Assembly: GCF_037975245.1 (NCBI RefSeq)
Contig: NC_092577.1
Coordinates: forward strand, 15,199,513-15,263,512
Direction: 5' to 3'
DNA from: Apostichopus japonicus
Taxonomy: Eukaryota; Echinodermata; Holothuroidea; Aspidochirotida; Stichopodidae
DNA length: 64,000 nt
Made by a program: the position numbers and the translations under genes
The notes under the pieces: generated by a model
The model's input: the letters and a program-made list of their open reading frames with translations, nothing else
What the model was told of the DNA's origin: nothing
The model's database searches: none
Shown here: one piece after another, positions 12,670 through 27,600 of the stretch
Layout of the letters: each line of letters starts with the position of its first letter
Position numbering within the stretch: position 1 is the stretch's first letter

Positions 12670-15600
12670 TTATTGATAGGAAATATTTTGAGAGATATTT
12701 TTAAACGTTTTGTATTTATATATCATGTAGAGCTCAGCAAGACTTTATTTAAATAATTCGTAATGGTCGTGCCTTCAAGGCATAATATGAATATTTGTAA
12801 ATATTATAATAACGTTATTGTGCAGTGATTTTTCAATAATACTATTGTACGAGACATTTTTCCATATTACGAGTTCATCATTAAATAACAACATTTTACT
12901 TACTTTTGTCATTATCCGTGATAGTTACAAGCCGATCTGTGTCCTCAAGTCGCACTTGCGATTCTGGGTTAACTGCAAACTCGCACAATGTTGGATCATT
13001 TATCGGACAGAACAGATTAAACCTAACCGATGTAATCTGACAAATTGTATTCCCTCCCCTTATTTCATCGTCTTCTGTTGAAATTCTAATCGATGTGCTT
13101 ACACTTCCAGCAGGGAGAGTTATGGATCTGAATTCTGTCTGACTGTCAACTACTTGATTGAAGTCTAAATAAGATCAATAAATCAGAGTCACACGTACTG
13201 TTGTGCGTTTTACAAAACTTAGGTGTATCAATAAAACAACAATAATAACAACGATAATTTTTCAAATATGTACGTCCATTGTATCCCATACACACATTTA
13301 AATAATCATTCAATCGAACGTGTACTGGAACTAAGAAGTTGTATAAGTCTTTCTAAATATCAAGATCATCTGTTAGCCATCACATAACTCTACCAACGAT
13401 AATTAATATAAATCTTCGAGTGCACGCAAATGCGTCTAAAAAAATACTCAATTTAAAAATTAAAGTTACATACGTGTACCCGAAATACAGATCTGGCTTT
13501 AAACAAGAGTTTTATATGTAAATAAGGAACTTGTCCTATCAAGAATTTTCTTAAACAATCGTTTTCCTGACTTTTGTGTAGCATTTATGGAAATACCATA
13601 GCGTACAAATTATTGCATAGTTCTTAATAGTGTTTCCATGTCGGATGTATCGTTAACAATGTATGTTACAAACGACGAATGAGCACCGGAAATGTTGGAT
13701 GAAGTTGTATAATATTAATACGTGACGTACCAATGTTTAAATCATAATGCTTGATTTCTGTGGAAAGTTCTATGCTGTATACAATGTCTTCTCCTTCTTC
13801 GATAATGGGCCGGTCCGGTGTAAAGGCAATTGTAGCTGGAAAAGGTAGGAATGAATTGCGAAACGTTTTTGACATAATAAAGTCCTTGGGAGCACGTTAT
13901 GATATCAACCGAGTTACGTTTATGAATATCAAAGAAGTGACATTCGAAACTGTGGATGCTTTTGCCATTACTGGCGGAGTATTAATTTGCTGTTCATTAC
14001 TTCAAATTGCGTAAAATCCACGCATATCTCGATTAGGCTCAAGTATAGTGTCCTTGCCATCTAGGCCATGAAAGTTGGCGGTATACATCATAGGAAGTCA
14101 ACTGAGTTAGTTATGAAAATTAGGAAGTAGACATGTGATTCATCGAAATTGTTATGTGCGATATACTATGAATTTAAACCATGTACCTGTATCTGAGTCA
14201 GCAATCTCAACTTCTACGGGAAGGGAAGATCTTGAAATCTGTGACGATATGTCATCAAGGATTTTAAATATCCGCAGGGAAAATACACAAATTTCTGGAT
14301 CGACAATTGAATCATCAAGTAATGTCAAAGAAATGCTTTCAGAAACCAGAGACCCGAATGGAATGGTAACTCGATTGTTCAAAGAATTCGTGGAAACATC
14401 CTCTGGAAACTTCACATCACAAAAATCCACATCTGTTAAGAGTGATCAATAATTAATTAATCAATTATGTTCAGTGTATGATATCAACAACCGCTTAAAC
14501 TTAATTGTCGTTGGGAATGTTAATTGGTACGTTATTTGGGTAGTAATTGAAGAATTTTAATACGTTAAATTCTTCTTTTAAGCGCGTGCACTTTGAATTT
14601 ATCACAAAACCTGATATATGAAACAAAGCACATATAGATAGTTAATGGTTCTTTGGCGTTATATAGCAGCTTCAAAATATGAGCTTTTAGGACAAGGGAC
14701 ACTTTTGGAAGTGGCTTATGAGCAAATTAAGTGTTGGTTTTACGGAAAACGAATTGAAAATGGAAAGAATAGTTACTGCGTTGCGAAGTTTTCAATTTCG
14801 AAAACGTTTCCTGATAAACGTAATAGGAGTAAAAAGTGTGTTCATATTCTATTAGTCACAGAGTTATGATGAATGGACACGTAGAATGTTAAACAACCTT
14901 ATAAGGTTTACAAAAGCACATTTCTTTTACTTACTTAGTTCAAATATAATATCACCGTATGCAGCTTCAACAGCTTTTTCAATCATGACCGAAATGTTTA
15001 ATATCCCAGAAATAGATTCTTCTTCCACATTTTTAGGCGAAATTTGAAGCACTGGCGTGGCTGTAAAATAATGTGTTGTAACGTTCTTATGAAACAAGTA
15101 GTATTTCACCACTATTATTCTGTTAATATCTGTCTAAAACATAAAACATATTGAAAAAAAGAAAAATGTTGTATAGCTATATCCTTTACGTATATGTGAA
15201 GATTTGGGAGAGGCATAATTTTCCTCAATGAAAGGCAAACACTACCTTGAATTGCAACCATCATATACAAGTCAACGAATTGTGGGGTTGTAAAGTTTTT
15301 TTGCAGAGACTCAATTACTCACGGTATCGAAAACACTAAGCCCACACAAGGAACAAAATAAAAATAACAACGGGATCTCCTGGTCATATTCATTATAATG
15401 CAAATGTTTAAATGCAACGTGAAGATGTATTACAAAATGTAATAAATCTGTACCCAACCCCAATGGGGCACCGTCGGTGCAAACTAATCTACAGGGGGCC
15501 TTTGAAGAATCGACAAAATAAGAACACCAATCGGCTGAAGAAAACTTTAAAATCAGAAGATGTCATTCACTTCCTTACATCTTCAGAACTAACGGAGTAA

Positions 15601-18600
15601 TGTTTTTATATCCGCCAACCTGAAACCGACGTAATGTTTCTGACGTGAAGGTCATGTGAATAGCTTCTACATAGCTTATATTTGCATATCTCACGGAAAA
15701 GATACTGAGTAAATACTTAGATTTATTAGAAAACAAGCATATACAAATCTCTCTGCAATCGGGTCACTGAATCATGTTACCTGGTTATCAATTGTAAAAC
15801 TTATACTTGCCACGGCTCTAGAATATGCCTCAACAACACATTTCAGAGACTTGAACCATTAATTTATCCAAGACTTACATATTACGCAACGCGGTGTTTC
15901 ATCTAGACTTACCTATATCGTTGTCTTCGATTACTACTGTCACTCTTGCCATTGTCGTATTGTCGATAACATACCCAGTAATATTGATAATGGACACAAC
16001 AAACTCTTCACAGCCTTCGATAAGGTCATCGTCATTTATAATCACAGTTGTAGTACCATCGAATTCCCCTTCACGTATCACGATACTTCCTTGCAGGATC
16101 TCGTAGTCTGTATTTTCTGTTGCAGTGATTCCTTCATAACGAAAAACTGTAACAAACGCCAAGGGGAAAGAAATGTTTCATGGCTGGCAGATTTGTATTC
16201 CCAATGTATGTATTGACCGGACCCATCAGCCTCTGGGAGAAGTTAATATGCAGTGGGACCCAAGGAGGTGGACCGGGGACCGGGTCGACTTTCACCGATT
16301 TTTTTTCTTTCTTATTGAACGCTCTGCGGTGTTACGTTTGGTGCCTACCGATACTTCTGTGGAAAGTCTCTTCTTCCGAGAAACCCTGGATCTACCATTG
16401 ATATTTGAATGTACTAGACTAAGTCTTGTATTCGCTAAGCTCACATACAGATCAAATGTCATCCAATGGATGACATAAATTTTAAAAAATGTTCCGGTTG
16501 GGTTATTAAAAGTGATAATTTAGGCCTACACTGAGGATTCGACGTCACCATCACTTTCGCCTCAATGAGCATTCGAGGGATTTATCATACATTAAGTCGG
16601 CTAACTGAATTATGTTATTCTTTAATCTTTTATATGCTTACACACTGTAACTTTCTCAACAGGTATTGCACTTGAGAATTCAGCTCTAATGGTTGTAATG
16701 TCTCCTTCGGTAACAGGGGATGGATATACCTCGAGCGAAACCATTGGTCGCATATCTGAAAGAAGGATACTCGTGGTATGTGAATCAATGATCAGTTAAA
16801 TAAATGATAAGTTACTTGACACATACACATTCACGGCACACAAACGTTAGTAATTTTAAAGTAAGGCACGTGTTACCACCGACATTATCAAATATGTAGT
16901 AATTGTGAAGTAAGGCACGTGTTACCATCGATATCATGAAATGTGTAGTAATTGTGAAGTAAAGCACGTGATACCACCGATATTATTAAATGTGTAGTAA
17001 TTGTCAAGTAAGGCACGTGATACCACCGATATTATGAGATGTGTAGTAATTGTCAAGTAAAGTACGTGATACCACCGATATTATGAAATGTGTAGTAATT
17101 GTCAAATAAGGCACGTGGTACCACCGATATTATTCAATATGTAGTAATTGTGAAGTAAGGCACGTGTTACCATCGATATCATGAAATGTGTAGTAATTGT
17201 GAAGTAAAGCACGTGATACCACCGATATTATTAAATGTGTGGTAATTGTCAAGTAAGGCACGTATTACCACCGATATTATGAGATGTGTAGTAATTGTGA
17301 AGTAAAGCACGTGATACCACCGATATTATGAAATGTGTAGTAATTGTCAAATAAGGCACGTGTCACCACCGATATTATGAAATGTGTAGTAATTGTGAAG
17401 TAAGGCACGTGATACCACCGACATTATCAAATATGTAGTAATTGTGAAGTAAGGCACGTGTTACCATCGATATCATGAAATGTGTAGTAATTGTGAAGTA
17501 AAGCACGTGATACCACCGATATTATTAAATGTGTAGTAATTGTCAAGTAAGGCACGTGATACCACCGATATTATGAGATGTGTAGTAATTGTCAAGTAAA
17601 GTACGTGATACCACCGATATTATGAAATGTGTAGTAATTGTCAAATAAGGCACGTGTTACCACCGATATTATGAAATGTGTAGTTATGTAAAAAGTTGAA
17701 GAAATGTCTTCATTAGACTTTCGGTTAATAAAAGATGTTAAAGTCACATGAACGTGTTCTGGTAATTGGAGAAAAATTGTTGGCAATTATGAAGGACTCA
17801 CCGTCGTCCACAATGGTTATTACCGTCGTGCAGCTCGATCCAATCTGTAATGGTTCATCTACGTCTGTAATTATCACTTGAAATGTTTCCGTGTCTTCAG
17901 TAATGAAGTCGTTGATGATTACAATGTTAACATTTATTGTTCCTACCAACATCGGAATAGTTACCAAAATAGTATCATCTCCTCCAAAATCGTCTCCTTG
18001 ATCAGCTGTTATTGCCATGACTTGTAAAGCTGCGAGAAAATTTTACACTTGTCAATATATTCTCTTCAGATGCAACATTTCGATTTAAATATGCATAGAA
18101 GCAGTCATAATAATGATACCTTGGGTCTGACATATTCAATGAATTTATACAATAACACACAAATAGATCATTCCGTTGTATTAGGCCGTTGTCTTCATCT
18201 ACATCCGTTTACAATACTAGAAAAATAAATGTCAAACGTTCACACAACCTAACACTGATAGGGATCGAGGTATATTCAGACTTCTAAAGATCAGAATTAT
18301 TAGTAAGTTTTGCTCGAGAAAAAAACCTTTAAGCTTTCGGGTTTTATCACATTGTTAAAAACACTTACTGACTAAGTTGTTCCTATCAGGTATCAAGGGC
18401 AAATTGATTCCAAGCGGGACAACAACGACACCATCACTTTCGCTGACACTGATTGCCACTTCCGGGAAACAAACAATGCCTGTTAATGAACAAGATTATA
18501 AACAAAGTAATATAATAATGCTACCAATATAACAGTAGTACTTAAAACTAATCTGTCATTGATGGTAGATGAAGAGAGGAAAACATTATAAGTAACATGA

Positions 18601-21600
18601 ATGACAAAACGCATTCATAACTCTACAGTTCATTCCGTTCGTTTTTCGCGGAATTTTATCGTCACTGAAAATCTGACTAGCCTGCTTGCGATATTGCCGA
18701 CACAAAGTGTATGTATCTCACTCATAAATGTTATTTTCGTTTAATTTTCGAGCCTTACCAATGTCGTTATCTTCGATTGTTACCGTTACAGTGCTCATGG
18801 TCGGGTTGGCGACGGCATTGCCGTCAACACCAGCAATCGAAATGATAAAGTTTTCATTCATTTCGATGACGTCATCATCGAGTATTACAACATTTGAACT
18901 GCCAGCTACTTCTCCTGCACTTATCATGACGCTTGAAGTAATAATCTGGTAGTCCGCGTTTTCTGATGCGGTAATTTCTTCATAATGTAAAGCTGTGGGG
19001 ATTCGTGGAAAAGAATATTGAAATAAAAAAAGTGATGGATCTTTTATTCAATATATTCACTTCAGTTTCGTAACGAAGAAGCTTCGAATTTTAACTGCAT
19101 CATGTTTCGGAACCCGTTTTTAAGTCAAATTACTGACAACGATCATGATCGTTTATTTACTTATTACATCTCTACCGGTATTTCTCGAGAACCTATTCAA
19201 ATGTAAGATAATCCATGCTATAAAAAGACCTAAACTCTTTTCTTGCTTTCAATAAATGCAAAATACAAATATTTAACAAGTTACAGAAAGGAAATACGCC
19301 AAGTTCCGACTTATATCATCTTGGTAAAATTTGAATACTCACATACAGTAACGTCCTCGAAAGACAATGGACTCGACATTTCTATTAGAATGATGGCGCT
19401 GGCATCTTCGATAACAGAAGGCGGATTGATATCAAGAGAAATCATTGGTTGAATATCTAAGAATTAGAAAATGATAAGTAGTTGGAAATACGTGTTTCGA
19501 TTTGCTATCGTAACTAATTAATCCAATCTAAAATATAACCATTTAATTTAGTATCTCGATGTCCATAAACTAAGTATCTTGATCTTAATGTATCCTACAG
19601 TAACTTATGAAACTTTTGCTTTGGTAAATGAATTACTTTCTTCATTGAAGAGCGGGTATGAAGTATTGTGGCAACAGCTTCAAGAAACGCTTCTGGGCGA
19701 TCAATATGTGGTCATTTTACCTGAATCTTAAATTGTGTGGACTTAATAGTCACAGTTTCATTATCATTCATGCCAAATGAGATAGAGCTCAAGAATGATT
19801 TAAAGGTATTCCACTTGACTATGTAACTTGTGGTCCGCTAAAACATTTCAAACTTTGTCGTCAACTATTGCCCATGTACAGACAAACTTGGTGCTTTTGG
19901 ACAAAAGGAAAATAATTTCAAATGACATGAAGGTATCGAAGAGTTGTTAAGGAGTCACTTTTATTCTTTTAATCTTCATGACGTGCAAACTGGAATGCTA
20001 GTTTATTTACAACAAAGCTCGGAATTATCCATGTTCGCGATTGGGTCAGGAAAGAACAGCACTTCTGTCCACTCACTAAGCCGACTTGCAGTCTTTGTTA
20101 TTTAGGCTTCGGTAGTTTCCTCCAAAAGTACATCCAACGGTCCATAGCCGATGGCAAGTTGTTGAGAATTAAGAACATCTATCACTTGAGATAAATCATT
20201 AACTTACTTCATCTTTAGACTTTTGATTTATCAATTATTTTGCAGACACATGTGTACATCTTTCAAGAATATCGTGATATTTCAAGGAGAATATTCGGCA
20301 ATTATGAAGGACTCACCGTCGTCCACTATGGTTATTACAGTCGTGCAGCTCGATCCAATCTGTAATGGTTCATCTACGTCTGTAATTATCACTTGAAATG
20401 TTTCCGTGTCTTCAGTAATGAAGTCGTTGATGATTGCAATGTTAACATTTATTGTTCCTACCAACATCGGAATAGTTACAAAAATAGTATCATCTCCTCC
20501 AAAATCGTCTCCTTGATCAGCTGTTATTGCCATGACTTGTAAAGCTGCGAGAAAATTTTACACTTGTCAATATATTCTCTTCAGATGCAACATTTCAATT
20601 TAAATATGCAAAGAAGCTGTCATAATAATGATACCTTGGGTCTGACATATTCAATGAATTTATACAATAACGCACAATAGATCATTCCGTCGTGTTAGGC
20701 CGTTGTCTTCATCTACATCCGTTTACAATACTGGAAAAATAAATGTCAAACGTTCACACAACCTAATACAGATAGGGATCGAGGCATATTCAAACTTCTA
20801 AAGATCAGAATTATTAATTATTTTGCTCGAGAAGAAACCTTTAATCGGAATGTATAGCATAGGCAAATGCTTTAAGGTTTTCGGGTTTTATCACATTGTT
20901 AAAAGCACTTACTGACTAAAATGTTCCTATCAGGTATCAAGGGCAAATTGATTCCAAGCGGGACAACAACGACACCATCACTTTCGCTGACACTGATTGC
21001 CACTTCCGGGAAACAAACAATGCCTGTTAATGAACAAGATTATAAACAAAGCAATATAATAATGCTATCAATATAACAGTAGTACTTAAAACTAATCTGT
21101 CATTGATGGTAGATGAAGAGAGGAAAACATTATAAGTAACATGAATGATAAAAAGCATTCATAACTCTACAGTTCATTCCGTTCGTTTTTCGCGGAATTT
21201 TATCGTCACTGAAAATCTGACTATCCTACTTGCGATACTGCCGACACAAAGTGTATGTATCTCACTCATAAATGTTATTTTCGTTTAATTTTCGAGCCTT
21301 ACCAATGTCGTTATCTTCGATTGTAACCGTTACAGTGCTCATGGTCGGGTTGGCGACGGCATTGCCGTCAACACCAGCAACCGAAATGATAAAGTTTTCA
21401 TTCATTTCGATGACGTCATCATCGAGTATTACAACATTTGAACTGCCAGCTACTTCTCCTGCACTTATCATGACGCTTGAAGTAATAATCTGGTAGTCCG
21501 CGTTTTCTGATGCGGTAATTTCTTCATAATGTAAAGCTGTGGGGATTCGTGGAAAAGAATATTGAAATAAAAAAAGTGATGGATCTTTTATTCAATATAT

Positions 21601-24600
21601 TCACTTCAGTTTCGTAACGAAGAAGCTTCGAATTTTAACTGCATCATGTTTCGGAACCCGTTTTTAAGTCAAATTACTGACAACGATCATGATCGTTTAT
21701 TTACTTATTACATCTCTACCGGTATTTCTCGAGAACCTATTCAAATGTAAGCCAATCCATGCTATAAAAAGACCTCAACTCTTTTCTTGCTTTCAATGAA
21801 TGCAAAATACAAATATTCAACAAGTTACAGAAAGGAAATACGCCAAGTTCCGACTTATATCATCTTGGTAAAATTTGAATACTCACATACAGTAACGTTC
21901 TCGAAAGACAATGGACTCGACATTTCTATTAGAATGATGGCGCTGGCATCTTCGATAACAGAAGGCGGATTGATATCAAGAGAAATCATTGGTTGAATAT
22001 CTAAGAAATAGAAAATGATAAGTAGTTGGAAATACGTGTTGCGATTTGCTATCGTAACTTATTAATCCAATCTAAAATATAACCATTTAATTTAGTATCT
22101 CGATGTCCATAAACTAAGTATCTTGATCTTAATGTATCCTACAGTAACTTATGAAACTTTTGCTTTGGTAAATGAATTACTTTCGTCATTGAAGAGCGGG
22201 TTTCAAGTATTGTGGCAACAGCTTCAAGAAACGCTTCTGGGCGATCAATATGTGGTCATTTTACCTGAATCTGAAATTGTGTGGACTTAATAGTCACAGT
22301 TTCATTATCATTCATGCCAAATGAGATAGAGCTCAAGAATGATTTAAAGGTATTCCACTTGACTATGTAACTTGTGGTCCGCTAAAACATTTCAAACTTT
22401 GTCGTCAACTATTGCCCATGTACAGACAAACTTGGTGCTTTTGGACAAAAGGAAAATAATTTCAAATGACATGAAGGTATCGAAGAGTTGTTAAGGAGTC
22501 ACTTTTATTCTTTTAATCTTCATGACGTGCAAAATGGAATGCTAGTTTATTTACATCAAAGCTCGGAATTATCCATGTTCGCGATTGGGTCAGGAAAGAA
22601 CAGCACTTCTGTCCACTCACTAAGCCGACTTGCAGTCTTTGTTATTTAGGCTTCGGTAGTTTCCTCCAAAAGTACATCCAACGGTCCATAGCCGATGGCA
22701 AGTTGTTGAGAATTAAGAACATCTATCACTTGAGATAAATCATTAACTTACTTCATCTTTAGACTTTTGATTTATCAATTATTTTGCAGACACATGTGTA
22801 CATCTTTCAAGAATATCGTGATATTTCAAGGAGAATATTCGGCAATTATCAAGGGCTCACCGTCGTCCACTATGGTTATTACAGTCGTGCAGCTCGATCC
22901 AATCTGTAATGGTTCATCTACGTCTGTAATTATCACTTGAAATGTTTCCGTGTCTTCAGTAATGAAGTCGTTGATGATTGCAATGTTAACATTTGTTGTT
23001 CCTACCAACATCGGAATAGTTACAAAAATAGTCTCATCTCCTCCAAAATCGTCTCCTTGATCAGCTGTTATTGCCATGACTTGTAAAGCTGCGAGAAAAT
23101 TTTACACTTGTCAATATATTCTCTACAGATGCAACATTTCAATTTAAATATGCAAAGAAGCTGTCATAATAATGATATCTTGGGTCTGACATATTCAATG
23201 AATTTATACAATAACGCACAATAGATCATTCCGTCGTGTTAGGCCGTTGTCTTCATCTACATCCGTTTACAATACTGGGAAAAATAAATGTCAAACGTTC
23301 ACACAACCTAATACTGATAGGGATCGAGGCATATTCAAACTTCTAAAGATCAGAATTATTAATTATTTTGCTGGAGAAGAAACCTTTAATCGGAATGTTT
23401 AGCATAAGCAAATGCTTTAAGGTTTTCGGGTTTTATCACATTGTTAAAAGCACTTACTGACTAAAATGTTCCTATCAGGTATCAAGGGCAAATTGATTCC
23501 AAGCGGGACAACAACGACACCATCACTTTCACTGACACTGAGTGCCACTTCCGGGAAACAAACATTGCCTGTTAATGAACAAGATTATAAACAAAGCAAT
23601 ATAATAATGCTACCAATATAACAGTAGTACTTAAAACTAATCTGTCATTGATGGTAGATGAAGAGAGGAAAACATTATAAGTAACATGAATGATAAAAAG
23701 CATTCATAACTGTACAGTTCATTCCGTTCGTTTTTCGCGGAATTTTATCGTCACTGAAAATCTGACTAGCCTACTTGCGATATTGCCGACACAAAGTGTA
23801 TGTATCTCACTCATAAATGTTATTTTCGTTTAATTTTCGAGCCTTACCAATGTCGTTATCTTCGATTGTAACCGTTACAGTGCTCATGGTCGGGTTGGCG
23901 ACGGCATTGCCGTCAACACCAGCAATCGAAATGATAAAGTTTTCATTCATTTCGATGACGTCATCATCGAGTATTACAACATTTGAACTGCCAGCTACTT
24001 CTCCTGCTCTTATCATGACGCTTGAAGTAATAATCTGGTAGTCCGCGTTTTCTGATGCGGTAATTTCTTCATAATGTAAAGCTGTGGGGATTCGTGGAAA
24101 AGAATATTGAAATAAAAAAAGTGATGGATCTTTTATTCAATATATTCACTTCAGTTTCGTAACGAAGAAGCTTCGAATTTGAACTGCCTCATGTTTCGGA
24201 ACCCGTTTTTAAGTCAAATTACTGACAACGATCATGATCGTTTATTTACTTATTACATCTCTACCGGTATTTCTCGAGAACCTATTCAAATGTAAGCCAA
24301 TCCATGCTATAAAATGACCTCAACTCTTTTCTTGCTTTCAATGAATGCAAAATACAAATATTCAACAAGTTACAGAAAGGAAATACGCCAAGTTCCGACT
24401 TATATCATCTTGGTAAAATTTGAATACTCACATACAGTAACGTTCTCGAAAGACAATGGACTCGACATTTCTATTAGAATGATGGCGCTGGCATCTTCGA
24501 TAACAGAAGGCGGATTGATATCAAGAGAAATCATTGGTTGAATATCTAAGAAATAGAAAATGATAAGTAGTTGGAAATACGTGTTGCGATTTGCTATCGT

Positions 24601-27600
24601 AACTTATTAATCCAATCTAAAATATAACCATTTAATTTAGTATCTCGATGTCCATAAACTAAGTATCTTGATCTTAATGTATCCTACAGTAACTTATGAA
24701 ACTTTTGCTTTGGTAAATGAATTACTTTCTTCATTGAAGAGCGGGTTTCAAGTATTGTGGCAACAGCTTCAAGAAACGCTTCTGGGCGATCAATATGTGG
24801 TCATTTTACCTGAATCTGAAATTGTGTGGACTTAATAGTCACAGTTTCATTATCATTCATGCCAAATGAGATAGAGCTCAAGAATGATTTAAAGGTATTC
24901 CACTTGACTATGTAACTTGTGGTCCGCTAAAACATTTCAAACTTTGTCGTCAACTATTGCCCATGTACAGACAAACTTGGTGCTTTTGGACAAAAGGAAA
25001 ATAATTTCAAATGACATGAAGGTATCGAAGAGTTGTTAAGGAGTCACTTTTATTCTTTTAATCTTCATGACGTGCAAAATGGAATGCTAGTTTATTTACA
25101 TCAAAGCTCGGAATTATCCATGTTCGCGATTGGGTCAGGAAAGAACAGCACTTCTGTCCACTCACTAAGCCGACTTGCAGTCTTTGTTATTTAGGCTTCG
25201 GTAGTTTCCTCCAAAAGTACATCCAACGGTCCATAGCCGATGGCAAGTTGTTGAGAATTAAGAACATCTATCACTTGAGATAAATCATTAACTTACTTCA
25301 TCTTTAGACTTTTGATTTATCAATTATTTTGCAGACACATGTGTACATCTTTCAAGAATATCGTGATATTTCAAGGAGAATATTCGGCAATTATCAAGGG
25401 CTCACCGTCGTCCACTATGGTTATTACAGTCGTGCAGCTCGATCCAATCTGTAATGGTTCATCTACGTCTGTAATTATCACTTGAAATGTTTCCGTGTCT
25501 TCAGTAATGATGTCGTTGATGATTACAATGTTAACATTTGTTGTTCCTACCAACATCGGTATAGTTACAAAAATAGTCTCATCTCCTCCAAAATCGTCTC
25601 CTTGATCAGCTGTTATTGCCATGACTTGTAAAGCTGCGAGAAAATTTTACACTTGTCAATATATTCTCTTCAGATGCAACATTTCAATTTAAATATGCAA
25701 AGAAGCTGTCATAATAATGATATCTTGGGTCCGACATATTCAATGAATTTATACAATAACGCACAATAGATCATTCCGTCGTGTTAGGCCGTTGTCTTCA
25801 TCTACATCCGTTTACAATACTGGAAAAATAAATGTCAAACGTTCACACAACCTAATACTGATAGGGATCGAGGCATATTCAAACTTCTAAAGATCAGAAT
25901 TATTAATTATTTTGCTGGAGAAGAAACCTTTAATCGGAATGTATAGCATAGGCAAATGCTTTAAGGTTTTCGCGTTTTATCACATTGTTAAAAGCACTTA
26001 CTGACTAAAATGTTCCTATCAGGTATCAAGGGCAAATTGATTCCAAGCGGGACAACAATGACACCATCACTTTCGCTGACACTGATTGCCACTTCCGGGA
26101 AACAAACATTGCCTGTTAATGAACAAGATTATAAACAAAGCAATATAATAATGCTACCAATATAACAGTAGTACTTAAAACTAATCTGTCATTGATGGTA
26201 GATGAAGAGAGGAAAACATTATAAGTAACATGAATGACAAAACGCATTCATAACTCTACAGTTCATTCCGTTCGTTTTTCGCGGAATTTATCGTCACTGA
26301 AAATCTGACTAGCCTACTTGCGATATTGCCGACACAAAATGTATGTATCTCACTCATAAATGTTATTTTCGTTTAATTTTCGAGCCTTACCAATGTCGTT
26401 ATCTTCGATTGTAACCGTTACAGTGCTCATGGTCGGGTTGGCGACGGCATTGCCGTGAACACCAGCAATCGAAATGATAAAGTTTTCATTCATTTCGATG
26501 ACGTCATCATCGAGTATTACAACATTTGAACTGCCAGCTACTTCTCCTGCTCTTATCATGACGCTTGAAGTACTAATCTGGTAGTCCGCGTTTTCTGATG
26601 CGGTAATTTCTTCATAATGTAAAGCTGTGGGGATTCGTGGAAAAGAATATTGAAATAAAAAAAGTGATGGATCTTTTATTCAATATATTCACTTCAGTTT
26701 CGTAACGAAGAAGCTTCGAATTTGAACTGCCTCATATTTCGGAACCCGTTTTTAAGTCAAATTACTGACAACGATCATGATCGTTTATTTACTTATTACA
26801 TCTCTACCGGTATTTCTCGAGAACCTATTCAAATGTAAGCCAATCCATGCTATAAAAAGACCTAAACTCTTTTCTTGCTTTCAATGAATGCAAAATACAA
26901 ATATTCAACAAGTTACAGAACGAAAATACGCCAAGTTCCGACTTATATCATCTTGGTAAAATTTGAATACTCACATACAGTAACGTTCTCGAAAGACAAT
27001 GGACTCGACATTTCTATTAGAATGATGGCGCTGGCATCTTCGATAACAGAAGGCGGATTGATATCAAGAGAAATCATTGGTTGAATATCTAAGAAATAGA
27101 AAACGATAAGTAGTTGGAAATACGTGTTGCGATTTGCTATCGTAACTTATTAATCCAATCTAAAATATAACCATTTAATTTAGTATCTCGATGTCCATAA
27201 ACTAAGTATCTTGATCTTAATGTATCCTACAGTAACTTATGAAACTTTTGCTTTGGTAAATGAACTACTTTCTTCATTGAAGAGCGGGTTTCAAGTATTG
27301 TGGCAACAGCTTCAAGAAACGCTTCTGGGCGATCAATATGTGGTCATTTTACCTGAATCTGAAATTGTGTGGACTTAATAGTCACAGTTTCATTATCATT
27401 CATGCCAAATGATATGGAGCTCAAGAATGATTTAAAGGTATTCCACTTGACTATGTAACTTGTGGTCCGCTAAAACATTTCAAACTTTGACGTCAACTAT
27501 TGCCCATGTACAGACAAACTTTGTGCTTTTGGACAAAAGGAAAATAATTTCAAATGACATGAAGGTATCGAAAAGTTGTTAAGGAGTCAGTTTTATTCTT

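Noticed and set aside
16850-17682. CRISPR-like array of regular direct repeats
   Set aside because: There are no unique spacers; the 49-bp units are contiguous, and the context is a eukaryotic intron.
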